Of a stretch of DNA of 64,000 nt, positions 52,667 to 64,000 are shown piece after piece. How positions within the stretch are numbered: position 1 is the stretch's first letter; each line of letters starts with the position of its first letter. Below the pieces are notes generated by a model. The model did not search any database. It was not told the DNA's origin and saw nothing but the letters and a program-made list of their open reading frames with translations. Made by a program: the position numbers and the translations under genes. This DNA is from Lyophyllum atratum (lineage: Eukaryota > Basidiomycota > Agaricomycetes > Agaricales > Lyophyllaceae), in contig JACGCN010000021.1 of assembly GCA_014905825.1 (NCBI GenBank), forward strand, positions 828,651-892,650, written 5' to 3'.

Positions 52667-54114
52667 CTAGGCGGCAATCCTCTCGGTCTCCATGTCCATT
52701 GGAATGTCAGGCGGTGTTTCTCGTTCCCAGTCTGGCCGGGTCGTTCTCCGTTCGGAGGTCCTCGTCTTCAGAGCTTCGATCTCTTCCTGAAGCTTTGCCT
52801 GCGAACATTCAACGTCCTGAACAGATCTGAAAATCCCAACACGTACAGCTTTATCCTCTAGCTCCGTTTTGTTGAAGATGGAGTAAGGCCGAGGCGGTGG
52901 GGGTGCATTCTTATCGCCTGGTTGAAAAGTTTTGTGAGAAGAAAGCCCGTTGGTATGTTCCTGGTGATTATGACGCACCATATGCTGCGAACTTGAATAC
53001 TTCGTTCATCATGTCGTGATTACGCTTATAGCGATTGAGCGCGAGCGTGCGCGTGGATATCTGGTCGATTTCGTCTTGTAGGGTGGTGTTTCAGATACGG
53101 TTAGCGAAGCAGGGGCGTTAAAAGGACGTACCTCCCGAATCATCGTCTTCCGGACGTGTTGGTCGCTTTTCCGGAGTGGGTGACAGGCGCGAGATGAAAT
53201 AACAAACACACTCACCCCAGTCGTGCTTCCGCTCCGATTCCGCGCCCGCTCCTGTTCCCTCCTGCGCTCAAGCATCTCCATGCTACTGTTCTGCTGGGCA
53301 ACCATGGCCTGCTGCTGACTGAAGTTCATAGGCATCCCGGGCTGCTGCATCGGGGGCGCTGAGGACTGCACGGGTGCAGTCCCAGGCGGATACACCTTCT
53401 GTCCCATTTTGTCTCCAGAGACATACACGGCTGGCTCGTTGACGATGCGTAACGGATAGTTGCGCACAGGCTGGGTCATCAGTGACGGCAAGATCTCTGG
53501 ACGTCAAAAAAAAAAAGATGTCAGTCAGTCAACGACTGGAAGACAGCGCGGGAGGCGCGATAGGCAATAGCTCACGTGTCTGAGGTCCTTGTGTGTAGTG
53601 TACGAGAACAAGCTGGGCGTTCCCCCCCTTGATCAGACGGTACCGCCGTCGACAACGCCAAGCGTTCGAGTCTTGAGAGCCGGGAATAAAGCCAAACTTT
53701 ATCTCGTGCACCTCGAGTTCCTGTCTGATGATTAGACATAGCTGACGGCCGCTGATATCACCACTCACTCGGGAGGTTCCGACAGGGATGGTAAATTTAA
53801 CCTCTTGATCCTGGAAGCGAAGTCCGTCGATGGGAAAGGGGGATTGCGGTGGCAGGAACAACAGTAAGACCTGTCCCTCTGTAGAACGACGGATATTTTA
53901 GTCGCCGCGGCGCGTCTTGAGTAGAGTTTACCCGCGACTCACCTGCCGGCTTATCGACGAACCCCCACCCAAAGGGCACGGTGTTAGCCATGGACATCGC
54001 CCGTGTTAGCATGTTGACGGCTGATTCATAGTTGACTTCGCGGTGGAGGCCTAGATTTTCTGGATAGCGGAGACATAGCCCTTCAGCTTGAGCTTGTTGG
54101 AAACTTGAAGACAT
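52667..54114 (-). CDS. ssr4: SWI/SNF and RSC complex subunit Ssr4-like
   Basis: Matches the fungal Ssr4/DUF1750 family, a subunit of SWI/SNF and RSC remodellers first described in fission yeast. ATG 54112-54114 (MSSSFQQAQAEG) leads to LCLRYPENLGLHREVNYESA, VPFGWGFVDKP, then after introns LLFLPPQSPFPIDGLRFQD and LEVHEIKFGFIPGSQDSNAWRCRRRYRLIKGG. Later exons give SLMTQPVRNYPLRIV, a Gln/Pro/Met-rich segment, RRREQERARNRSGST, DEIDQISTRTLALNRYKRNHD and a C-terminal helix (ELEDKAVRVG, EEIEALKTR) to TAG 52667-52669. About seven introns. The family name is from memory of the domain; the gene itself is clear. Confidence 0.75.
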
Positions 54115-54280
54115 TTTGTACTGTGAAGCCTTCAAACATTGCTTGCCGAACCCGATGCGTGTTGTTTGTCCCCAGCCTCTAAACCAAATAGCTGCGCATC
54201 CTGATTAGGCCCCCCGCGTTCGTGACTCTACTGAGTCTACTCTCCCAGACTCTGCCTCGTACTCTGATGCCCTTATCTAA

Positions 54281-55377
54281 TCTACTGATATCCCTCTGGA
54301 CGTCCTCGATTATATCCTGGACTGGATAAAGCTCCATGATCTTGCCTCATTTTGCCGTACAAGCAAAAAACTATATCCCCATGCAAGGAATGCCCTCTAC
54401 CGTCATCTCAACCTCACTCCAGAGAAAATAGTTGCCGCTTTTTCTGCGCTTTCTAAAGAGCCCACTCTCTCTGCGCAAGTTAAATCCCTCGTCCTTTCAG
54501 GGATCGGGTTTGAGGTGGTGTTTGGTACTATACAGGACATCTTGATGCTCATGCCACAACTTCGCACCCTCGTCCTCATGATCAGCCCTTATGGTTCGTG
54601 GACTCTTCCACAGAACAACACCAGCCCCTTCCAGCTCCAAACATTCAAATGCAATTTCCGCTACGATTGGGAATTGGAAAATTTTCTAACTAGTCAACAA
54701 CGCCTACGGCATCTGGAGTTGCGATCTCATGATATCGTTGAAATGCCCCTCATGAAACTCACCACCAACCACCTTCCGCTCCTTGAACATATCTCCGCCC
54801 CGTGGCCTGTCGTGTTTTGCCTTGTACCCAAGCGTCCTATACAGCAGGTAACAATATACCCCAATCCCAGCCGAACGAGCGAGTCGATTCTCGATTGTCT
54901 CTCGGAGTCAACAGCCAAGAATGGGGTTCAGCGACTATTTCTCAGTCGTGCAAACCTTTATGCTGCCCGGAATCGTCTGGCTACCATAACTCCCGATCTA
55001 ACACATCTCACATTGGATTCATGCAGTATCGATCCTAGTCAAGAGGTAAGCGTCGCCCATGTCCTGATCTCTCCTCTCTCTCAAATAGTCGTACATTTTA
55101 GCCGGATGTCCTGTTTCCGCAATGGATGAAAGATATTGTCTCGCACCTGCGGTGCCTCCGTATCTTCACAATAAAATTGGAACCTGATATATCACCCATC
55201 CCATGTCAAGAAATCGATTTTATTCCCTTCGTGACAAAGGTCTTCGAGGCTGCGACCAGCTTGGAGTATGTCATCATCACCTTCAACCGGTTACGGGCCA
55301 GATATACCTGCAAGCGGATTGAGCGGATCCAAGGGGAGGATGACTGGTATCTATGCGACGACTTCGAAGCTTTATGA
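54281..55377 (+). pseudogene. F-box/LRR-like protein without a start codon
   Basis: Frame opens right after a TAA (54278-54280) with TDIPLDVLDYILDWIKLHDLASFCRTSKKLY, a typical basidiomycete F-box. Leucine-rich segments follow (LILMLMPQLRTLVLMI, RLRHLELRSHDIVEMP, LTHLTLDSCSID). A GT-AG intron (55046-55101) joins to PDVLFPQWMKDIVSHLRC and the frame ends at TGA 55377. The first in-frame ATG is 54545, inside the repeats, and no AG lies between the TAA and the F-box to serve as an acceptor. Either the 5' end is lost or the start is altered in this copy. Such F-box proteins act as substrate adaptors of SCF ubiquitin ligases. Confidence 0.6.
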
Positions 55378-55826
55378 ATCCTCCGTACGCAGTTCCGTAG
55401 AACGGAAATGAGGACCTGGTGGCAGAATTAGAATGCCATATATCTGTTACTTATCCGTTGAACGACAACGCGGAATGTGTATATTACTAGACGTCTTACA
55501 TCCTCGGAGATAGATATATTGTATGTATCTTGCAGATGCCGTGGGCAATAGGACACGAGGTAAGATCTTGTGCTAGCTTGCCAGACGACACTGGTGGTGC
55601 ATTCCAGGCCGTGCCGATCATTGTAGTCAACTACATGCTCATGAAGAAGCGCACCCCCTTACCACCCCCGCAGACCAAAAAGACTGAATAGCCCCCTCAC
55701 TCCTAGTTCAATATTTCTGTCATGATTTTTCGGTACATATTACACTCGTCGTCCATGGTGCCTGGCACAAATTTCGGAAACTGTGAATACCCTGTAGCAA
55801 GAGTAACAGAGAAGACGTGGTTGATA
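55378..55826. other. Convergent intergenic region F-box/macro domain
   Basis: About 450 bases; no gene seen. Confidence 0.4.
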
Positions 55827-56362
55827 TTCATTTCTCGGACGCATTTCCAGTGGGGGTATAAATGAGCATAGGTATGCTGTGCTCTTTGAGAATGGCCTCT
55901 GTATCTGCCCATGGGACACCGAACTTCCCAGAATTGAAACGGCTTCAAACGAGTACGAAGTTAGTGGGGCTGTCCACTCGATACAAGTATGAGTACTCGG
56001 GCAAAGACGTACCAGGCATGCAGCTCTTTCCCATCCACATTTTGCTTCATCAGATCCTGCACTGCCGTCTTAGTTGCAGCCAGAATTGCTTCTGGCTCGT
56101 CTTTGCGCTTGCCGTACGCACGCGATGTAAAAAGGCATGCGATATAGTGAGTGTCGCCTGGAATCAGCAAGCAGGTTCCAAGCAGAGATTCGCCGTGAGC
56201 CTTGCAGTGGGCTTTGTACACTTCGAACTGGGCGGGATAGTTATCACGGAAGGCGAGCGCGATTCCCCCTCCCCATGATCCGACAGTGTTACAAGCATGA
56301 ACCAGGATAGCACCCTGAGGAGCTGCGAATAGATCGCCTATGGTATGAACGATTTCAGCCAT
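55827..56362 (-). CDS. Macro-domain protein, Poa1-like ADP-ribose 1''-phosphate phosphatase
   Basis: A small stand-alone macro domain of about 155 residues. Exons 56362-56013 and 55942-55827 are joined by a 70-base GT-AG intron. Motifs: ILVHACNTVGSWGGGIALAF (the ADP-ribose loop and Gly-rich segment), FEVYKAHCKAHG, LLGTCLLIPGD, HYIACLFTSRAYGKRKDEP, then CRFNSGKFGVPWADTEAIL and MLIYTPTGNASEK. The RFNSGKFGVPW box is characteristic of the Poa1 group, which dephosphorylates the tRNA-splicing by-product Appr-1''-p. No extra domain. Confidence 0.88.
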
Positions 56363-57507
56363 TTAAGAAGGGTCACGATGTAATCGCCTCTACGGACCCG
56401 GTTGAACTTGAAGCACCGAGTGGCCTCCAGTCATGGACCAGAACTTCTCACGGTCCTTCACCAATAGTACATGGGATAATCTATCCATATTCGCGAATGT
56501 TAACTACAGTTCTGTCAGATAAATCCATAAGAACATGCCTGTGGGATATGCGCTACGTAGTTCGGCATTGGGTTCATAGGCCTGATAAGCTGTGGTCAAC
56601 GATATACAAGTTTGCTAAGTATAGGTGGCTCACCTAGTTAAATTTCGGCAAACTCCGCGCCGGCCCTAACGTGCCAGTATATTAAGCTCGCCCCGACTTG
56701 AACGGTCTCTTGGTGGCTAATACCCCCCAACAACGCTTGTGACGCCGTTCAGTGAGCTCGAGGCCTCAGGCCTGAGGTTAGCCATCCGCCTCCTCTTATA
56801 TTTGACTTTCCTGACAGATTTCATATAGGATCTGTAGACCGATTATGTTGGCGCCCATGAGTCGCATGCAGAGTAGAAACTCGTAAGTCCTTCACGTCTT
56901 TGTTACTTTGCTTCAATTTACGACCTTCGTCTCATCATTTCTAGAGCGTGGCGTTATCTCGAGGCTGCCCTTTTCGCGAGGCTATTCCGTGCTAGTTGTT
57001 GACGAGGGGCTGTATACATTCAGGCAAGTCCCATCCCCTACATTGATTGACAGTCATTTGACGTGCTTTTTGGTCGACAGTTCGTGCCATTCGACCAATA
57101 TTTTGTTGTTGACTGGTGCTCCCTCGCCCTGCATCGGCTTATCTGATGTAGGGTCCGATACGGCGTGACTTCGAGTCTGCTGTTGTTGTTGACTTCGGTT
57201 CGTTGTCCTGCCGTAACTATTTCGGTGGAGGCTTCTGTACTGTCAACTATGCAAAATCAAATAACCCAGGTCATCCGTATATCATACTGCATACCTTTAC
57301 TCGTCAATTTGTAGAGGAATAAACGGTGTTGATGTGTGCTCTAAGTGTCCGTTTCATGTTTCATCATCATTTTCTTGGCAGAAAACATCTACACTTTCAG
57401 TCTTGTGAGGTATGATTTTGCTATCTCTACAATGAATCTCTAACGTTCCAATAGCAAAGCAATTGAACAGAGGGACCAATGCGACTAATGATTATGCCAT
57501 CACCAGA
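56363..57507. other. Intergenic region, no gene recognised
   Basis: About 1.15 kb upstream of the macro-domain gene and downstream of TRP4. Several small open frames; TTG-rich patches near 57110 and 57180. Nothing supportable. Confidence 0.4.
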
Positions 57508-58650
57508 TTACTGGGATGCAGCAAGCCGACCAGCCGCACAGAACTTTTCAAGTGCATCCCACGCCGATCCAGATGTAACACTCTCCAACGCCATCGCCGT
57601 GCCTTGCTTATAGTCTTTCGCCAACCCGGCAACAACGAGAAGAGCAGACGCGTTCATCAGAACGAAATCAAGGACTGGCGTCAATTCCTCCGGAATGTGC
57701 GTCCCCGACGTAAGCAATCGTCTAAACGTCGCTGCATTATCTTGAGGGCTGCCCCCTGCCACATCCGACAGCGGATGCACCTCCAAGCCGAAGTCGTCTG
57801 GGTGCAGCATCTTCTCGGTGATATTTCCATCCTTCAGTTCCCAAGCCCACGTAGGACCAGCACAGCTGATCTCGTCCAGACGCTCACACCCGCATACGAC
57901 TAGGGCACGTTCAACACCGCCGTCGCGCAGCGATTGGGCGAAGGTCGCACCAATCTCACGCTCTGCCACGCCGAGCACCATACCCCGTGGTCGCGCGGGA
58001 TTGATAAGAGGTCCGAGAACATTGAACATCGTGCGAAAAGGAAGGGCTTTGCGATAAGGCGCGATAAACGCGAGAGCGGGGTGATAGTGAGGCGCTAGGA
58101 TGAAGGTGAACGGCGCGCGAGGGATAGGGGTCGTAGAGCCAGGTGCTGGTGCGGTAAACAAGCAGCCTAGTGCCTCTAAAAGATCTGCTGAACCCGAAGA
58201 GGACGTCGATGCACGACTGCCATGCTAAGAGGAGAAATGTTTGGTCAAAATATGATTAGGACGACAAATATGTTAAAGACTCACCTTGATAACACGGGCA
58301 CCTGCGCCTGCAGCGACGATTGCTGCCGCAGTGCTGACGTTGAATAGGTTGTAACCATCTCCTCCCGTACCAACGATATCGACGACAAAGTCATTCTCGG
58401 CGTCCTGCACATCGGCCTTCAAAGCTTTCTCGCGCAGGACCTCGGCTGCGGCTGCAAGGGACTCTGGTCTCCTTTCAACGCGATGTACATGCAAGGCAGT
58501 TAAGAAAGCCCCTATCTGAGATGGCTGCAAGATGTTCGGAGTGAATAGATGGTTTAGGGCCGATTTCAGGTCATCTGCGGTGAAATATTCCGGGGTCTGC
58601 ACAAGCCTCTTCAAGAGCGGCTTGAAGGAGTCGGAGGTATAGCCTTCCAT
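57508..58650 (-). CDS. TRP4: Anthranilate phosphoribosyltransferase
   Basis: Second step of tryptophan synthesis: anthranilate plus PRPP to phosphoribosylanthranilate. Exons 58650-58285 and 58224-57508 are joined by a 60-base GT-AG intron. About 360 residues, the usual length. Helical N-terminal domain (LKSALNHLFTPNILQPSQIGAFL), then DFVVDIVGTGGDGYNLFNVSTAAAIVAAG (PRPP-binding GTGGD), KHGSRASTSSSGSADLLEALG, ALPFRTMFNVLGPLINPA, VVCGCERLDEIS and NASALLVVAGLAKDYKQG. The Lys and Arg contacts of the active site are present and the frame is intact. Confidence 0.93.
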
Positions 58651-59588
58651 GGTAATGAACGGTGATGAGGTTTAATAGCGAATAGTGCTGCTTTATAAAC
58701 GCCAGGTAAGCGGAAAAGGTTGTTCGACGCTGGAAGGCAGGAAGAATTTACACACACACGTTTTCCACCTGACTCATATTAATTTACCCGCCGAGATCAT
58801 ACCGTCCTAAGTACGTGTCGTAACGGGAGAATTAAGACTTCCTTGATTATTTCGACTCTAGGCTCAGTCGAGGGAGGGGGTGGGGCAGGACATAGGTGGA
58901 ACGTCGTAATTATCAGTTAACAATTGATGTTCACTGCCGTCATCTTATGGCGCCAAGCTCCGAAGGCACGGACATCATCCCACCCCTGGACGCCTCTTCA
59001 ATCCATACGTCCATGAGTGACAGAATGATTCTGTCAACCGCTGTTTTCCCTTTGCCTGTATCTCGTTGACCACGTTATCGATCCTGAACCGGACTGTCTG
59101 GCCCCGGTCGCATAAAACTTCAAGATTTCGACTTTGGGAATTCTGATATTAAGACCCTTGCTAAGCAGGCGTCGTCTGCCGTCTACTAACTCTAGAGGAT
59201 GGCCATATTAACGACGTTGCCCATCACGACCCGCCAGCCTCATCGAAACTTCGGGCAACTTCGCTAGGTGATTGCAGCTGCTCTAATACGTTTTTATTCT
59301 CTTTTTTCTGGTCAAGCCGTAATCGCAAATATCCATGCCGGTCTTATCCCCGAGTCCCTTCCCAGCGCTGAGCAGTGATGTTCTGTCCCGTTTGCACTGA
59401 ATATGCGACTCCTGTGCCAAAAACACTACGGCTCTTAGATGAACAGTAAGTAATCATCTATACTCCACCTATTTGTGCTCGTGACTACCTTTCAAATTCC
59501 AGGGTCTGGATGTTATGTACATCACGTTGATTCCGCCTAGATCGGCGGCCGCCACAATCTAGGAATCCGGTGATATCCTCTCCGGTGC
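58651..59588. other. Divergent intergenic region TRP4/F-box pseudogene
   Basis: About 940 bases; no gene supported. Confidence 0.4.
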
Positions 59589-60985
59589 ATGTCGATGTTC
59601 GTTTCTTCTTTTCTTGTTCTGTTTAAGAACAAAACCTACTGGACACGATGTATCTCACCTCTCGCAACACTTCCCACTACACCGCATGTACGCCCGCCCA
59701 TGACTGTACCTTCGTGTAACGACTCACCGGGTTTTTTATACCGCAGAAGATCTGAATCATCTCGCAGAAGGCAAGCAACAGCCAGGAAGAACCGTGCTAC
59801 TCCTCATGTCGCATCATGGAAAGCTGTCAGGCCGCAGATAGCCGCCCCCGCCAGTCCTCTCGGCCGAATAAGCAGAAATGGCCCTGTAATTCCCCCGGAG
59901 CTCTATGGAAATATCATTGAATGGGTCACAGACACGCAGGACCTATGTAACCTCTCCCTGACTTCCCGAATCTGCTACGCAGAGGCACAGCGCGTCCTGT
60001 ACCGCGTCATTGATCTCGCCCAAAATACGCATGCTCCCGTGTTATGGGCTTCTACCATACTCCAGTATCCACGCAGAGCATCAGCAGTCCGCGCTCTGAC
60101 ATTGAGATTCGATATAGCGTTTCTACTCGTCCCAGATATGCTGCTTTCCTCGCTGAAAATAATCTCACAAGCCCTCAGAACGCTCCGAAAGCTCAAAAAG
60201 CTCGTCCTGATAGGCCATCCTCTAGCGATGATGCATCCCATCCATACATGGATCCTTGATGGATGCACCGCCGACCTCGAGATATTTCACAATTCCGTCT
60301 TCCCACCTTCGGGCCGTTATTCCATTCCTATCACGGCAACTCAACCTTCGCCAATGGAAGCAGATGGGTGTTTTCCCCAGCGGTATCATTGCGGACAACC
60401 GTCCTGCCTCACCTAGCGGTACTCGACGTTCATGCATCAGCTCTCACATGTTTCAGAACACCGAGGCCTTTGGTCCGTGTACGCCTCAAAATTGATGACT
60501 GGAGCGGACAGAGCGGGGATCGTGAAGCTATCGAGGCCCTATCGCTGTTTGGACCCACTTTGTCCACGCTCGCCATCGAGTATTCTTCAACAATACCATC
60601 GCACCTGACGCTGGTCGAGGCCCTTGAGTTGCTCGCTGAAGCGACACCAGAGTTGAAAGTTCTTGTTTACACAACGGCAATCAGCTTCTAGCACACAAGT
60701 AGGTTGGCAATCGCACATGGGCCTCTTCCTTGTTTAACATGTATCTCAGGGCGCCTTTTGGAGGGACTGTACGGAACAGTTATCGAAGTTTCAAAGTTGG
60801 AGGTGCTGGTGCTGCAGCTTCAGCGTCAGTTGCCCGCACCCAAAGAACGTATATCGATGTGTAAACATGCTTTCGAACAATGCCCGTCTCTTCGTTGCGT
60901 CGGCTTGCGGCACGGCGGTTCATATTCTTTTATACCAGGCGGCTGGGTAGCAGTCCGGTGGTTGAGGAGAAGCTCGGTGCCTTGA
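59589..60985 (+). pseudogene. F-box/LRR-like gene with frameshift and in-frame stop
   Basis: Open from ATG 59589 (alternative ATG 59700). A basic N-terminal region leads to an F-box (IPPELYGNIIEWVTDTQDLC, NLSLTSRICYAEAQRVLYRVI), then Leu-rich helices. Near 60292 the frame shifts by one base: one frame ends ADLEIFHNSVF, and sense continues in the next as FRLPTFGPLFHSYHGNSTF through HLAVLDVHASALTCF and LSLFGPTLSTLAIEYSS. A TAG at 60689-60691 interrupts again, just before a well-formed 51-base intron (60699-60749), after which LLEGLYGTVIEVSKLEVLVL continues to TGA 60983-60985. Two independent defects argue for a pseudogene. Confidence 0.65.
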
Positions 60986-61161
60986 TCTCCGAGATTGCTG
61001 GAGAGTGACTTGGTTCGAAGTATCCAACTACATGTAGACCCTATAACACCCGGTCTTTCCACGTCACATAACATACATATATTGAAAACCAAGGGAGAAA
61101 TCACTCGAAGAACAATACCATCCCAATCCTCATCGCTATGAATCCCAGCGTGATCAGTTCA

Positions 61162-64000
61162 TTAAGGCAATGCGAGGAAGAGGGGCATCAATTTCGTCAA
61201 ATTCGGAGTCCCAACACCTGCGTATCGTTACACTGAGTGCAACGTGAGCATCCAGGACGTCAACCAACTCACCCGTAACAGGATCCCATCCCGCAGTTCT
61301 GTTGAGGACAGAAGATCAGGGAGATGTCTACTATCAAACCAATACACTTACGCTGTGAAGCCAGGAGTTCCTTATGAACAGAACTAAGTAAGACCGACGT
61401 ATGGATAGCAGAAAATTACAAAAACATACCACATCCCTGGTTACCTCCAGAAGTAATATCGTTGAAGGCATCTTTGAAAGTGGTGGAGTAGATCTACTGA
61501 CGATCAGGCGGTCGTCTCAGATGAGAGAGTGACCACTTACCGCCGGGTTGATGAAGCCCACCGGCCCCTTGCCTTGAGCAATTCGGGCATCGTTCACCAA
61601 GGTGATCAGGGAGCCAACACAGGTGACGAAGCAGATGTTCCGAACACTAGGCCGAACTCTCCGTTTATACCTAACAAAAGATCAGAGGGACTTCAAGGGT
61701 GTGTCTGGGGACTCGACATGCCAATGACATAGTTTGCACTAGTTGATATCGTGGTTATGAATTGACAGCACGGTAGCGAAGCTGAGGCTGAGGACGTACC
61801 CGTTTGCAGATAGATCTGGGAAACCTCGCACCTGTGGAAGACCTTTAAATAACAATCGGGTCACAGGGGTAGGGTATTGCTTGTGACTGACCGTCCCGCT
61901 GTTATTGAATTGGCCATTTGTGTAAGGTGGAGGAGTGGTTTCTTAAAAAGTTTGTCACTGCGTCGGCTTGGTATGAGGGCATTCTGCACATGACATATGT
62001 TGATCTGTTTCCAGTTAAGAAAGCCGGGATCGGACTAACGGGAAGATGTTCGAGAAACCACCTCCAGAGAAGATCACCTGTTCACACGCGCCTTCGGGAT
62101 CGGTAACGGTAGAACCTGGGTTGACCTGAGTCGCGCCAACGGCAGTTACAAAGGGACATGTGACCTATGAAGGGGGTAAGTAAGACCGCTATGGTGCGAG
62201 GGCGGTGCGTACAGGGAAATCGGGATTGAAGACAGTGCCCTTTCTTTTGACCGGTTGATCTAACGTACGTCGGAGTCCAGGATCTACCATTGCATAGGAT
62301 GCAACTCACGCCGGGCATTTAAGCATACGCCACCGTTCCCAGCGACGCCATTGTCGCCGCTGCTGTAAAATACGGATGTCCCCATCAGCCAAGCTACACA
62401 TTTGAATCTTAGAGTGACTGACATGCATACACCAGAAAATATCTCACCTTTGCGTATTCTTGACATTGCTGTTCGCAAAGGCGGGAGTGACAGTGGACTC
62501 ATCCTGGCCATAAGAGATGGGAAACTACGTTGGGGGGTGCAATGATCCACAGGATTCGGGTCCTATCAATCTAGTTTGAGGCAATACTGCAGATGGTGAG
62601 GAAAGTGTGAACCTTTGAAGCCGCCAGGCAGCGGATCAGGGTAGATTCCATCCTGGTAAGTCACGTAATTAGTAAAAAAAAGTTCGTCAACCCACGATTG
62701 ACACCCACTTGTGGTTGGATCATCGCCGCCTTCAAAGGTACAGAAAGACTCATCGACAGCATCGATCCAGTTATCAAACCCAGCGCCTGTATATAAGCTG
62801 GAATCAACACAATGTCGTGGCATTCGTTTGAAATGAACCTTCAACAATGTCACCAGTCTGAAGAAGGGTGATTGGTTGCGGAATCCGGATTGGTTAAGCC
62901 CATAGCGTATTCAAGATCCAGATCACTTTCTCCATTGAAATTGAAACTTTGGTCTGTTGTTTGAACGACGGCTGAAACGACGAAGCGTGAACATTAGCTG
63001 GTGTTGAAGAAGGATTAATTGAACGGGCCACCTCCGTCATGAGTACAATATTCGGCCTGACGCCGACGAGACTAGGCGAGAAATTCTACAGCGGAACCTT
63101 TAGTATAACACACAATCAAAAGATGATGGGGTCGTACCCAAAGAATAGATCCAGATCGCCTTCCAAGAAGGACTGAGGCGTAAACTCGACTAGAACCGCG
63201 CGCAGCATGGATAACTGAGCCATATGGAAGCTAGAAAGTATGACAGACCAATTCCAAAACTATTCTTCTCCGTAGCAATAGGCTGATAATCGACAGAATA
63301 TAAGGCGCGGAGACAGTCTAGAGTAATCATCTGATCGCAGGTCGCCAAGGAAGGTGTGATAGCGACTTTGGCGAATGACTTCCTCTTGGGACCCCTGCTC
63401 GCAGACGGTGCGCCGAGATTGCTTGCACGTTTGCTCAACTGAGGGGCAAGGCGATGATTGAAATGAACTGTTGGTTTGATGAGATCGATATGCGGCCGAA
63501 CATGGGCTGGGACAGAATACGATTCACAACCTGGAATTGCAAGGTGAACGACGACGTAATGTGAAGTACTTGAATCGCCATACCGATCTGCTCGTCGCCA
63601 GATTCCACATGACTGTATACGTGATACTCCGCATTGAGAAGATTCTCCGCCTCTGCGACTGTGGCATTAAGTTCAATCCAGCCTTTGCTGGCAGAGAGAC
63701 GGAGACGTTCCCGAGGAATGCCGGCGACAGCAAGCCAATCAGTCACAGCGCCGATTGTATCGTGGCTAGGTGCGAAAGTGTCCACAACCTTGGCAGGAGA
63801 CCAATGCTGCCCGTAAGTGGGGGATTCAGGATGGGACACTGCAAGGAGCATCTCTTCGACCCGATGGAGGTTCTGCTGCGTGAGCCCGAAGCGCATAGGC
63901 AAAACCTTATGCCCCTCGATACGACGAGACTTCGACCAGTCTATGGGCTCGGCGGCTCTCTTCTCGTGTACCACATGGTGACTGGGACGAGGGGAAGGAA
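61162..64000 (-). pseudogene. S53 sedolisin (tripeptidyl-peptidase/aorsin-like), runs off right edge, frame broken
   Basis: Secreted serine-carboxyl protease. The prodomain reads HKVLPMRFGLTQQNLHRVEE, SHPESPTYGQHWSPAKVV and, across an intron, CESYSVPAHVRPHIDLIKP. The mature enzyme starts around TCDQMITLDCLRALY, with VEFTPQSFLEGDLDLFF, the catalytic Glu/Asp in GESDLDLEYAMGLTNP, YPDPLPGGFKG, SYGQDESTVTPAF, FYSSGDNGVAGNGG, the Ser in FGTSASSPVLA, then LITLVNDARIAQGKG, and the end GWDPVTG, VGTPNLTKLMPLFLALP at TAA 61162-61164. Frame breaks: a 7-base duplication-like insertion near 62888 (after LTNP) and a one-base deletion near 61611 just after the catalytic Ser motif; splicing near 62690 and 63130 also does not close cleanly. 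One intron near 61680-61725 seems to need a GC donor. The signal peptide lies beyond 64000. Confidence 0.78.

Noticed and set aside
56908..57168. 86-codon open frame upstream of the macro-domain gene
   Set aside because: No motif, biased composition, no exon partners.

Overview
This window comes from a filamentous basidiomycete, most likely an Agaricomycete. Genes lie a few hundred bases apart on both strands. Coding regions are cut by many GT-AG introns of about 50-60 bases, and the families are fungal: MDN1, NOT2, HUT1, TRP4, Ssr4, Poa1-type macro domain, S53 sedolisin, F-box/LRR proteins, and Copia plus tyrosine-recombinase retroelements. No rRNA, tRNA or CRISPR was seen.

Layout. 1-3050 (-): 5' part of MDN1 (midasin). 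3742-5952 (+): secreted GH20 hexosaminidase. 6409-7395 (+): Sar1/Arf-like protein that has lost its nucleotide-binding motifs. 8202-10106 (+): intact secreted phytase-like esterase. 10713-20026 (+): second tandem copy of that gene, split inside an exon by a TIR DNA element (11156-18567, 9-bp target duplication). The TIR element carries a coiled-coil gene and no visible transposase. A Copia LTR retrotransposon (12918-18334, 5-bp target duplication) sits inside the TIR element and apparently inside a coding exon of that gene. Insertion order is therefore readable: phytase-like gene, then TIR element, then Copia. 20473-23544 (-): SLP1-like SUN-domain protein. 23779-29393: Ngaro/DIRS-type tyrosine-recombinase retrotransposon with split direct repeats A1-ORFs-B1-A2-B2.

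The right half is mainly housekeeping: O-fucosyltransferase-like protein, geranylgeranyltransferase-I beta subunit (CDC43), CCR4-NOT subunit NOT2, two unrecognised proteins, Ent3-type epsin, COG0523/CobW metal GTPase, STYX-like pseudophosphatase, HUT1 nucleotide-sugar transporter, a protein kinase, SWI/SNF-RSC subunit Ssr4, macro-domain ADP-ribose phosphatase, TRP4, two F-box relatives and a sedolisin running off the right end.

Several genes carry disabling changes in this sequence: kinase Trp-to-stop, HUT1 one-base frameshift, F-box frameshift plus stop, sedolisin frameshifts, recombinase amber codon. These may be real pseudogenes, one inactive haplotype, or assembly errors; sequence alone cannot decide. 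The strongest candidates for something undescribed are the cargo-bearing TIR element, the nucleotide-motif-less Sar1-like protein, and the Ngaro element with overlapping frames and a nested palindrome in its terminal repeat.
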